From Clostridia bacterium (GTDB taxonomy: Bacteria; Bacillota; Clostridia; Oscillospirales; CAG-272), in NCBI GenBank assembly GCA_017416185.1, contig JAFQDF010000029.1, positions 1 to 49,737 of the forward strand: 49,737 nt of DNA. Direction: 5' to 3'. Positions 17,311-24,295 of the stretch are shown piece by piece. Position 1 is the stretch's first letter. The number at the start of each line of letters is the position of its first letter. The notes beneath the pieces were generated by a model, which saw only the letters and a list, made by a program, of their open reading frames with translations, made no database searches and was not told the origin of the DNA. The position numbers and the translations under genes were made by a program.

Positions 17311-18105
17311 ATGGAGAGATTATTAAATATTTTAGCTGAAAAATATATTAAATCTGTATCCTTCGATTTTGATAATTTTGATCAATCTTTATGTTCATTA
17401 AATGTAGGAAAATACATACTAGAATTTGATAGAATGTCCATGTTGGTCTTCAATCATAATTTGTCTAAGAAAGAATATAATCTGTTTGCTAAATTTAGCC
17501 GTGAGATCTATAATAAAACTGTGACTTATGAGGTTAAAAAACGAGTAAAAGAGTACGGCATATTATTTGCTTTCTTTAGTATATTTTCTGAGTATAAGTC
17601 GTTTAGGATCGAGGCTAAAACGAATCCTGATTTTATTTTATATGACAATGACACACCTTATGGAATTGAGATAACTGAGTTAACCGATCCTTCTGATAAG
17701 ATATTGACAAGAATATTAGACGAATCAACAGATGATTCTTGCATAGAAGACATTATAAATGCAGCTATAAATAAACATGGATTAAAAGCTAAGATATATA
17801 AGTATTTTAGAATTAACGGTGTATTATCAATTGCATCTCCATTGATCGATATAATTGCAAGAAAAGAAAATTTTGCAAGTCAAATACTTAGAAAGTATAA
17901 AAAGTATCAGGATATGATTTCTGAATTCAATGAATTTATCATTCTATGTGATGCACGGTTAGGAATTGAACTTGACAAAAGTGATGATATTGAAGAAATT
18001 TATGATATTATTGATAGTAAAATGTTATTAAACAAAGTATGTGTAGTGGTTTTATATACTGATGACTCTGGTAATCTCATGTATGAAATAAGAAGATGGG
18101 ATTAG
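17311..18105 (+). CDS. Hypothetical protein with a PD-(D/E)XK-like signature
   Basis: 264 residues, not recognised as a whole. Residues 105-124 read NPDFILYDNDTPYGIEITEL: Asp107, then a strand-turn-strand, then Glu120-Ile-Thr122. This fits the PD...(D/E)xK nuclease core with threonine in place of the catalytic lysine, as in some uncharacterised restriction-endonuclease-like families. The N-terminal 100 residues and the C-terminal half (helical, then VCVVVLYTDDSGNLMYEIRRW) show no other motif. The gene is much richer in A and T than its surroundings, has a weak ribosome-binding site, and lies just behind a tRNA, all signs of acquisition. Its end overlaps or abuts the methyltransferase gene. 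The nuclease idea is inference. Confidence 0.6.
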   Translation: MERLLNILAEKYIKSVSFDFDNFDQSLCSLNVGKYILEFDRMSMLVFNHNLSKKEYNLFAKFSREIYNKTVTYEVKKRVKEYGILFAFFSIFSEYKSFRIEAKTNPDFILYDNDTPYGIEITELTDPSDKILTRILDESTDDSCIEDIINAAINKHGLKAKIYKYFRINGVLSIASPLIDIIARKENFASQILRKYKKYQDMISEFNEFIILCDARLGIELDKSDDIEEIYDIIDSKMLLNKVCVVVLYTDDSGNLMYEIRRWD

Positions 18106-18149
18106 ACATTTTATGCTTAAAATATGAGAATTATAGGGGTTATGATTCA

Positions 18150-18896
18150 ATGATTGAAGATTATGCTAAACACGCTGCTATATGGGATTGGGATGGTTTT
18201 GACAATTCAGAAGAATACAATTATTGGCGCAAATATGCCGAGCAATATGGTAAGAAAGTTCTGATTCCGATGTGTGCGCTCGGGCAAATCGGGGCATATA
18301 TGGCTAACAGTGGGTTCCATGTTACTGCTTTTGATATTACAAAAGAAATGATCAACGAAGGAAAGAAAAGATTCAATACGGTTCCTAATTTAGATTTAAG
18401 GGTTGCTGATATTTGTGATTTTGATTTTCCAGAAAAAGGATTCGATTTTTGTTTTATCGCAACACAAGATTTACATTTGTTAACTAACATAGAAATGGTA
18501 AGAAAAGCATTTAAATCTATATCGGGGCACTTAAGAAAAGGTGCTTGCATTGCTTTAGAACTAGTACTTCCTAAATTTGAATCTTATGAATGTCCTGTGC
18601 GAATTTTTCATCCTCGTGTGCCTAATTACATAGATAAAAATATTTGGAAAGAAAGTAAAAATAGGTACGATTCTATAAGTAAGAAACAGTATATTGAACA
18701 GATAGTATATATACAAGATAATAAGGGGATTGAATCTTTTAATTATTCTGTTGTGTTGCAATACTTTGAGCGAGATGAAATTCTGCAAGCTTTAAGTTAT
18801 GCTGGATTTTCTGTTATTGGTGAATATACGGATCGAAACAAAAGTCACTGGACTATGAGCGATAAAGATTGGTTAATTGAGGCTATAAAACAATAA
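18150..18896 (+). CDS. Class I SAM-dependent methyltransferase
   Basis: 248-residue Rossmann-fold methyltransferase of unknown substrate. Motif I is the degenerate KVLIPMCALGQIGAYMA near residues 36-52, followed by the acidic end of strand 2 (VTAFDIT) and a strand-4 region DFCFIATQDLHLL. It lacks the NPPY or DPPY motif of DNA amino-methyltransferases, so with the nuclease-like neighbour it is not an ordinary restriction-modification pair; small-molecule or thiopurine-type methylation is more likely (inference). The start at 18150 (MIEDYAKHAAIWDW) has GGGG about ten bases upstream; an in-frame ATG at 18096 would overlap the previous gene by ten bases. Base composition is AT-rich like its neighbour. 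Confidence 0.8.
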   Translation: MIEDYAKHAAIWDWDGFDNSEEYNYWRKYAEQYGKKVLIPMCALGQIGAYMANSGFHVTAFDITKEMINEGKKRFNTVPNLDLRVADICDFDFPEKGFDFCFIATQDLHLLTNIEMVRKAFKSISGHLRKGACIALELVLPKFESYECPVRIFHPRVPNYIDKNIWKESKNRYDSISKKQYIEQIVYIQDNKGIESFNYSVVLQYFERDEILQALSYAGFSVIGEYTDRNKSHWTMSDKDWLIEAIKQ

Positions 18897-18943
18897 AAAA
18901 CATTTTCTGGAAATATCTTATCGTTTAAAATAATGAGGTTTTT

Positions 18944-19885
18944 ATGAATTTACTTTGGCTCATACCCCTATGTATAATAGCATTTATATTACTTTTTTCC
19001 TTTGTCTGTTTTATGATCGTATTTTATTCGCCACGGCGCAAGCCCTTAGGCAAGGACGAATACGAGATACCGAAAGGCGAAATATACGAGGTCTACCGCG
19101 ATTATATGGTAGAATGGGCAAAGAAGAGCCGTTCTATGCCCTACGAGAATATGTGTATCACATCCTTTGACGGGTTGAAGCTCAGAGGAAAATATTACGA
19201 ATATTCTAAAGATGCAGTTGTAGAGATACTATTCCACGGTTACCGCGGAGACGGGGAAAGAGATCTTTCCGGTGCTATAGACAGATGCTTTCAGTTAGGC
19301 AGAAGCGCTCTTATCGTTGATCAGCGGGGAAGTGGACGCAGCGACGGGCATATTATTACCTTCGGTATCAAGGAACGGTACGATTGTCTTAGCTGGGTCG
19401 ATTACTGTATCAAGCGCTTCGGTAATGATGTTCGTATTAAGATAACAGGCGTTTCTATGGGTGCTGCAACAGTTACTATGGCATCGGGAATGGAGCTGCC
19501 GAAAAATGTAATAGGTGTTCTTGCAGATTGCGGATATACCTCACCAAAGGAGATAATTAAAAAGGTACTTAAGGATATCAAGCTCCCCGTATGGCTTTTT
19601 TATCCTATGATAAAGCTCGGTGCTCGGCTCTACGGCAGATTTGATATTGAATCCGCTTCACCAATAGAAGCAATCAAAAGCTGTAAGATACCTATGCTTA
19701 TCTTCCACGGTGGTGAGGATGCCTTTGTGCCTCATTATATGGGTCAACAGCTTTACGATGCCTGCGGCTCTGAAAAAAAGCATTTCCATACCGTAAAAGG
19801 TGCAGGCCACGGACTTGCATTTCCGGTTGATCGCGAAGGCTATCTCAACACGGTACGCAAAACATCAGCCGAGTGGGGAATATAG
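18944..19885 (+). CDS. Alpha/beta hydrolase, membrane-anchored
   Basis: 313-residue serine hydrolase with a single N-terminal transmembrane helix (about residues 3-28) that likely anchors the catalytic domain at the membrane. The fold's motifs are in order: ILFHGYRGDGERD (oxyanion region), VDQRGSGRSDG, nucleophile elbow GVSMGA with Ser171, the acid in FHGGEDAFVP, and the base in KGAGHGLAF. It resembles the YqkD/BAAT-like serine aminopeptidase group common in Firmicutes. The ribosome-binding site GAGG precedes the ATG. Base composition returns to that of the chromosome here, marking the end of the AT-rich pair. Substrate unknown. Confidence 0.9.
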   Translation: MNLLWLIPLCIIAFILLFSFVCFMIVFYSPRRKPLGKDEYEIPKGEIYEVYRDYMVEWAKKSRSMPYENMCITSFDGLKLRGKYYEYSKDAVVEILFHGYRGDGERDLSGAIDRCFQLGRSALIVDQRGSGRSDGHIITFGIKERYDCLSWVDYCIKRFGNDVRIKITGVSMGAATVTMASGMELPKNVIGVLADCGYTSPKEIIKKVLKDIKLPVWLFYPMIKLGARLYGRFDIESASPIEAIKSCKIPMLIFHGGEDAFVPHYMGQQLYDACGSEKKHFHTVKGAGHGLAFPVDREGYLNTVRKTSAEWGI

Positions 19886-19910
19886 ATTTGGTAGTTTTTG
19901 AGAATTTACA

Positions 19911-19939
19911 TTGATTTTTTGCGGGACTCATGTTATAAT
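19911..19939 (+). promoter_or_regulatory. Promoter upstream of the 155-residue hypothetical gene
   Basis: TTGATT (19911-19916), a 17-base spacer and TATAAT (19934-19939), followed by AAGGAG ahead of the ATG at 19976. Confidence 0.7.
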
Positions 19940-19975
19940 ATTTCTGAAGAATAATTACAAAAAAGGAGTGGTAAA

Positions 19976-20443
19976 ATGAGCATATTCAAAAAGTTAGTCA
20001 AGAACATCTTTTCCGAGGTAAAATCGGCTATTGATACCTCAACTGCCCCCACGGCTTCGGCCAATAACCGTACACCGTCACCTGCCGTTGAAATTCCGAG
20101 ACCTCAGACTCATCTCAAGCAGGGCTATCCTACAGACGACGCGTATTTTGCCGCTTTGATAAAGGAATCCAATTTTCCCGATTATACTATCGAAAGAAAT
20201 GTGCATCCGTCTGTCTTTGATTCTTCTGCACACCCCAAGTGCTACCCTATATCCTATCTTTTCAAAAAGGGCGGTGTTCCCATACTTGCGGTGCTTGTTA
20301 TGAATCAGAATCAATCCAGAGCTATGATAGCCAAGGGAACATATGATATTCTTGATAATGAGGTCATTCCTTACATAAGATTTTATAAGGGTATGGAAAA
20401 CAAGGAATACTATGTAATTTCAAGAATAAACGAAAATTTATAA
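19976..20443 (+). CDS. Conserved hypothetical protein, 155 residues
   Basis: Not assigned to a named family. Residues 1-50 are basic, then rich in serine, threonine and proline (linker). The rest forms a compact alpha/beta unit: YPTDDAYFAALIKES near 52, YPISYLFKKGGVPILAVLVM near 93-112, and IPYIRFYKGMENKEYYVISRI near the end. The last part resembles small Clostridial proteins with an endonuclease-like fold, but no catalytic set can be identified. It has its own promoter and a good AAGGAG site. Its stop codon lies only eight bases before the inverted repeat that opens the reverse-transcriptase RNA, so read-through into that element is possible. Confidence 0.7.
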   Translation: MSIFKKLVKNIFSEVKSAIDTSTAPTASANNRTPSPAVEIPRPQTHLKQGYPTDDAYFAALIKESNFPDYTIERNVHPSVFDSSAHPKCYPISYLFKKGGVPILAVLVMNQNQSRAMIAKGTYDILDNEVIPYIRFYKGMENKEYYVISRINENL

Positions 20444-20444
20444 T
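20439..20444 (+). promoter_or_regulatory. Possible -10 element for the RT-associated RNA
   Basis: A perfect TATAAT overlaps the stop codon of the preceding gene. Transcription from it would begin near 20451, exactly at the left arm of the inverted repeat at 20452. The -35 region is poor (AATTTC at a 17-base distance), so the call is tentative. Confidence 0.4.
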
Positions 20445-20451
20445 TTTGAAT

Positions 20452-20579
20452 AAAACAGAGAGAAACGCTATGCGCCTGTGGTGAACCCAGCACGGACAGT
20501 TAAAAGCTTTACAGGCAGCTTGTCCGTGTACGGTTTTGTATCGCAAAATTGCGATGTTAAATCATTTTCTCTCTGTTTT
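20452..20579 (+). ncRNA. Structured RNA bounded by a 14-bp inverted repeat, upstream of the reverse transcriptase
   Basis: About 128 bases with no plausible reading frame and strong fold potential. The ends, 20452-20465 and 20566-20579, are a perfect 14-bp inverted repeat and would close the RNA like the a1/a2 arms of a retron. Inside, 20490-20499 pairs with 20520-20529 (ten pairs, eight Watson-Crick CACGGACA/TGTCCGTG) and continues past a five-base bulge through AGCT (20505-20508) with AGCT (20517-20520, one base shared). The eight-base loop holds ACAGGC (20511-20516), complementary to GCCTGT at 20474-20479, a possible pseudoknot. A third hairpin is ATCGCA-AAAT-TGCGAT (20540-20555). The reverse transcriptase starts 29 bases later. 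Rfam lists several RNA motifs 5' of reverse transcriptases; whether this is one cannot be checked here. Confidence 0.65.
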
Positions 20580-20608
20580 TATATTTTCTTTATTTTAGCG
20601 GAGTGATT

Positions 20609-21814
20609 ATGGGAACTTTGAGTCGTCTGTATGATAAGGCGGAATGGAATAAGTATTACGAATACAAAAAAGAACAGGGAAACCTTCCCGAAAAGCTTTT
20701 GTCAGAGCTTGAAGAATATATTGATCAACAAAAATATTTGCCCGTTGTAGAAAAGATTCTTTCAGAGGACTCTTTATCATATCCAAAAAAATCTCTGATA
20801 AACAAATCAAAAGCCGGAAGAAAAAGAGCTGTGTATACCTTTCCTATGGAAGAAAATTACATTCTCAAGCTTATGGCATACCTACTGCGCCGTTATGACT
20901 GTGTTTTTGCGCCAAATCTCTATTCTTTCAGAAAGGACAGGGGTGTAAAGCGTGCAACAGAAGATATACTGAGGATACGAAATCTGAACCAAAGATATGT
21001 ATACAAGCTTGATATAAGTGATTATTTCAATTCTGTTGATATAAATATACTTTTACCGAAACTGAAAGCAACCTTGGCTGATGATCCTTCGTTGTACAAA
21101 TTTGTGAAAGGTTTGCTTGAATCCTCAAAGGTTGTTTTTGACGGAGAAGTAATAGAAGAAAAGAAGGGAATAATGGCAGGCGTGCCGATATCCGGATTTC
21201 TTGCAGATCTGTATTTATATGAGCTTGATTGGTATTTTTACAATAACAACATCCCATATATGAGATACTCTGATGATATTATAGTTTTTGCAGATGATGA
21301 GAGCGTTCTCGAGTCCTCTGTCAAAACTATAAAGGATACGCTGTCACAACATAAGCTTGGTGTTAATTCCGAAAAAGAAGTATTTTCGCCTCCCGGCACA
21401 CCTTGGAACTTCCTTGGGTTTTCTTATAATAACGGTATTATTGATATATCGAACATTTCGTTTGAAAAGCTGAAGGCAAAAATGAAGCGTAAGAGCCGAT
21501 CCCTTAAACGCTGGGCGGCGAGAAAGCAGCTGCCCGGAACTCTTGCGGCAAGAGCCTTTATTAAAAGATTCAACGCCAAGCTCTACGACAACCCCATACA
21601 TAATGAGCTTACCTGGACAAAATGGTACTTTCCCGTGATAAATACCGATGCAACACTTAAAGCCATAGATGAATATATGCAGGAATGTATACGTTATCTT
21701 GCTACGGGCAAGCGAACCAAGGCTAAGTATAATTTTAAATACTCTGATATCAAGGCTTTGGGATACAGAAGTCTTGTAAATGAGTATTACAAAAGAAAAA
21801 ACACTGATTTATAA
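20609..21814 (+). CDS. Stand-alone reverse transcriptase (group II-like, class unassigned)
   Basis: 401-residue RNA-directed DNA polymerase. Motifs in order: fingers with YTFPMEENYILKLMAYLL, RT2 LYSFRKDRGVKRATEDI near 108-124, RT3 YKLDISDYFNSVD with Asp135, RT4 AGVPISGFLADLYL (190-203), RT5 MRYSDDIIVFAD with Asp222-Asp223, RT6/7 WNFLGFSY, then a basic helical thumb (about 285-335) and a C-terminal tail. RT2 resembles group II intron enzymes. The retron NAxxH and VTG motifs are absent, as is the SQ of diversity-generating retroelements in RT4, and there is no maturase-endonuclease extension. No group II domain V/VI is seen after the gene. GGAG lies five bases before the ATG. The structured RNA ends 29 bases upstream. 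Role (retron-like, phage defence or repair) is inference. Confidence 0.9.
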   Translation: MGTLSRLYDKAEWNKYYEYKKEQGNLPEKLLSELEEYIDQQKYLPVVEKILSEDSLSYPKKSLINKSKAGRKRAVYTFPMEENYILKLMAYLLRRYDCVFAPNLYSFRKDRGVKRATEDILRIRNLNQRYVYKLDISDYFNSVDINILLPKLKATLADDPSLYKFVKGLLESSKVVFDGEVIEEKKGIMAGVPISGFLADLYLYELDWYFYNNNIPYMRYSDDIIVFADDESVLESSVKTIKDTLSQHKLGVNSEKEVFSPPGTPWNFLGFSYNNGIIDISNISFEKLKAKMKRKSRSLKRWAARKQLPGTLAARAFIKRFNAKLYDNPIHNELTWTKWYFPVINTDATLKAIDEYMQECIRYLATGKRTKAKYNFKYSDIKALGYRSLVNEYYKRKNTDL

Positions 21815-21842
21815 GGAATTTGATATTACTTATCCGTATAAT
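21815..21842 (+). promoter_or_regulatory. Candidate promoter of the ECF sigma operon
   Basis: GGAATT (21815-21820) directly after the reverse-transcriptase stop, 14 bases, then CGTATA (21835-21840): the shape of an ECF-type promoter (GGAA...CGTA), which would fit autoregulation. A TATAAT at 21837-21842 overlaps it but lacks a matching -35. The call is tentative. Confidence 0.35.
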
Positions 21843-21881
21843 AAGTGAAAGGGTGGAAAAACACTCAACGGAGGAAAAACT

Positions 21882-22430
21882 ATGGATAACGGTGCAAGTA
21901 GCTACCGCCGTTTTCTTGATGGTGACAAAGCCGCCTTTGACGATATAATGAAGGACTATTTCTACGGACTTGTGTTTTTTATCGACCGTTACGTAAGGGA
22001 TACACACGCAGCCGAGGATATTGCCATGGACAGCTTCTGCGAGCTTATAGTCAATAAGCACAGGTATAATTTCAAGGTATCTCTTAAAACTTACCTGTAT
22101 ATGCTGGGCAGGAGCCGTGCTATCGACTACATAAGGCATAAAAAGGTCATTAAGACCACAGAGCTTACGGATGATGCCGACATCAGCGACGGTGTGAGCC
22201 TTGAGGAGCTTGTGCTTACAGAGGAGCGTAAACGCAGAGTACATAAGGCTATTGCCTCTCTGCCTAAGGATATGGGTGTTGCGGTACATCTCATATATTT
22301 TGAAGATATGAGCTATGCTGACGCCGCGAGGATAATGAAAAAGACTGCAAAACAGGTTGATAATTTATTATATCGTGCAAAGAAAGAGCTTCGCGCTATT
22401 CTCGGAGAGGATGGTGAGCAGTTATTATGA
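21882..22430 (+). CDS. ECF-type sigma-70 family RNA polymerase sigma factor
   Basis: 182-residue two-domain sigma factor that directs RNA polymerase to a stress- or envelope-responsive regulon. Sigma region 2 spans about 10-85 (FIDRYVRDTHAAEDIAMDSF, YMLGRSRAIDYIR) and region 4 about 115-175 (LIYFEDMSYADAARIMK, VDNLLYRAKKELR, the helix-turn-helix). There is no region 1.1 or 3. GGAGG precedes the ATG. It overlaps the next gene by four bases (ATGA), the usual layout of a sigma factor with its anti-sigma factor. It follows the reverse transcriptase by 67 bases; a functional link to that gene is possible but unproven. Confidence 0.93.
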   Translation: MDNGASSYRRFLDGDKAAFDDIMKDYFYGLVFFIDRYVRDTHAAEDIAMDSFCELIVNKHRYNFKVSLKTYLYMLGRSRAIDYIRHKKVIKTTELTDDADISDGVSLEELVLTEERKRRVHKAIASLPKDMGVAVHLIYFEDMSYADAARIMKKTAKQVDNLLYRAKKELRAILGEDGEQLL

Positions 22431-23056
22431 AAGAATTAAAGGAATACAAGGCGGAGATATTCCGCCGGAGTGAAGAAATAATACTAAAAATAAGAGAAAA
22501 TAAAAAAAGAAGAACTAAGATCATATTTTCCCTGTGTGTTCCGCTGTGTCTTACCGTGATTATAAGCTCTTCTTTGATATTATCCTTATTTATCAATGAT
22601 AGTTCGGATGGTTATGAAGAGGGTGCGGTTATAGGTGATGCAAACGGAGCAACCTCTGCAGATTCAACGGTTCAGAGTTATCTGTATGCAGATGTTTACT
22701 TTGGTGATGAAAGTAAGATTGACAGAATAGATGATCCTGAAAAGTTAAACGAGCTTTCTGAGCTGATAAGATGCGCCTATGCTGACAGTTATTTGTATTA
22801 TGATATCTCAGATAGAGCGAATGTGATTAAAGATGACGGAAGTGATAATATCGACGATGAGATTCCCGAGGTGGCACTTGAAAGCATCGAGGAAGAAAGA
22901 AAAATCTGTACCATTACACTTACAGCATCTGACGGTTATCAAAAGACAATTATAATAGACGGTAATAACATTTGCGATCCCGAGCTTGATATTGACGTTA
23001 CATTAAAGGAAAATAGGCTTGAAGAACTAAAAACATTTCTCGGATTAAATGATTGA
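22427..23056 (+). CDS. Probable membrane anti-sigma factor
   Basis: 209 residues with a basic cytoplasmic N-terminus (about 1-27, MKELKEYKAEIFRRSEE), one transmembrane helix (about 28-49) and an extracytoplasmic acidic domain. The short N-terminus lacks a zinc-binding anti-sigma motif. The assignment rests on the four-base overlap with the ECF sigma gene and the single-pass topology, both typical of cognate anti-sigma factors; the extracytoplasmic part (YADVYFGDESKIDRIDD, CTITLTASDGYQKTIIIDG) has no recognised domain. It would hold the sigma factor until an envelope signal frees it (inference). Confidence 0.75.
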   Translation: MKELKEYKAEIFRRSEEIILKIRENKKRRTKIIFSLCVPLCLTVIISSSLILSLFINDSSDGYEEGAVIGDANGATSADSTVQSYLYADVYFGDESKIDRIDDPEKLNELSELIRCAYADSYLYYDISDRANVIKDDGSDNIDDEIPEVALESIEEERKICTITLTASDGYQKTIIIDGNNICDPELDIDVTLKENRLEELKTFLGLND

Positions 23057-23070
23057 CCGGAGGGATATAA

Positions 23071-24171
23071 ATGAAAAAGAAAATATGGATACCTGTAGTT
23101 GTGGTGTTTATTTTATTTGCCGTACTGTTTATACCCATCCCCAAGGGAAGCTATGACGACGGCGGAACAAGGGAATATGTCGCCCTTACCTATAAAATAG
23201 TAGCATGGCATAGAATAATGTCATCAAATGAGCTGTATAAAAATACTAGCATATATTTCGGTGAAGATAAAAACAAATCTATTGACGAGCTATGGGAGCT
23301 TGAGTATACCGAGCCTGCACAACCACCGATCGATGATCCGTTGTTGGATATAGATGTTGAAAACAGCTTTCTTGCGGTTATAGTCGAATATAACGGTAGT
23401 ATTGCGGTGGTAGAACCCCTTGAGGGAGAAGAAGAACGTAATTCCTGCAACCGTATATCCTTCTCGGTAGGTGAACTTGAAGATATAGAGCCCTGTGTTG
23501 GCGATACGGTACGTGTGCATTATACAGGCGGTATAATGGAGACATACCCCGCACAGATCAATGCCGGCTCTTGGGAATATTACTCCTCGGAGCCTTACTT
23601 TGATGTATCAAACGGCTATGACATAGTTGACGAAAAGCCTGTAATATACCTCTATCCCGAAGAAGAAACCGAGGTGTCGGTAAAACTAAAGCTTGACGGT
23701 GAGCTTACCTGCACCTATCCCGAGTATAAGAACGGATGGCAGGTAACCGCATCCCACGACGGAACACTTACCGATGCAGAGGGTCAGATATACAACTACC
23801 TTTATTGGGAAGGCGTAACAAACGCAGAATACGACCTTTCAAAGGGCTTTTGCATAAAAGGTGAGGACACCGCCGCATTTCTTGAAAACGCTCTTAAAAA
23901 GCTCGGTCTTAACCGCCGTGAGGCAAATGAATTTATTGTGTATTGGTTGCCTCTGATGGAACAGAATCCTTATAATGTGATCTCATTCCAGACCGACATA
24001 TATACCGAGGCGGCAGAGCTTACTGTAACACCGACACCGGATACACTTATCCGTGTGTTTATGGCTTGGCAGGAAAGCGAGAAATATATTTCGATCCCCG
24101 CACAGGAGCTTACCGCACCCTCTCGTGAAGGCTTTACCGTGGTCGAATGGGGCGGAGCAGAGGTAAAGTAA
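23071..24171 (+). CDS. Membrane-anchored conserved hypothetical protein
   Basis: 366 residues. Residues 4-24 are a transmembrane or signal-anchor helix. A first extracytoplasmic part (about 90-165) resembles the DUF3221/YobA type (FLAVIVEYNGSIAVVEPLEG, SFSVGELEDIEPCVGDTV). The second part, from VDEKPVIYLYPEEETEV near 187 to the end, is a domain widely seen in Clostridia and Bacteroidetes as a conserved hypothetical (YPEYKNGWQVTA, YNYLYWEG, NPYNVISFQTD). Third gene of the sigma/anti-sigma unit, 14 bases after the anti-sigma gene, with GGAGG upstream; it may sense or act in the same envelope response (inference). No enzyme motif is visible. Confidence 0.75.
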   Translation: MKKKIWIPVVVVFILFAVLFIPIPKGSYDDGGTREYVALTYKIVAWHRIMSSNELYKNTSIYFGEDKNKSIDELWELEYTEPAQPPIDDPLLDIDVENSFLAVIVEYNGSIAVVEPLEGEEERNSCNRISFSVGELEDIEPCVGDTVRVHYTGGIMETYPAQINAGSWEYYSSEPYFDVSNGYDIVDEKPVIYLYPEEETEVSVKLKLDGELTCTYPEYKNGWQVTASHDGTLTDAEGQIYNYLYWEGVTNAEYDLSKGFCIKGEDTAAFLENALKKLGLNRREANEFIVYWLPLMEQNPYNVISFQTDIYTEAAELTVTPTPDTLIRVFMAWQESEKYISIPAQELTAPSREGFTVVEWGGAEVK

Positions 24172-24207
24172 ATAACGCTTAGTAACGGATTTATGTAAAA
24201 AACATTA

Positions 24208-24238
24208 ATACCCACAGATCAACTCTGTGGGTATTTTA
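24208..24238 (+). terminator. Terminator of the ECF sigma operon
   Basis: An 11-bp perfect inverted repeat (24208-24218 with 24224-24234) and a five-base loop, followed by a short T-rich stretch. Confidence 0.75.
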
Positions 24239-24239
24239 C

Positions 24240-24268
24240 TTGACTAAAGTGTAATTATATGATACAAT
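24240..24268 (+). promoter_or_regulatory. Promoter of the UlaG-like/alpha-galactosidase operon
   Basis: TTGACT (24240-24245), a 17-base spacer and TACAAT (24263-24268) preceded by the extended TGA. A GGAG site follows before the ATG at 24296. Confidence 0.75.
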
Positions 24269-24295
24269 TTTTATATCAATATTTGGAGATTTGCT

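Noticed and set aside
17311..18896. Type II restriction-modification system
   Set aside because: The methyltransferase has no NPPY/DPPY or cytosine-methyltransferase PC motif; the nuclease-like signature is weak.
20452..21814. A classical retron, a diversity-generating retroelement or an intact group II intron
   Set aside because: The RT lacks NAxxH and VTG (retron), lacks the SQ motif and any template/variable repeat or Avd-like gene (DGR), and no domain V/VI or 5' intron boundary is visible around it (group II).
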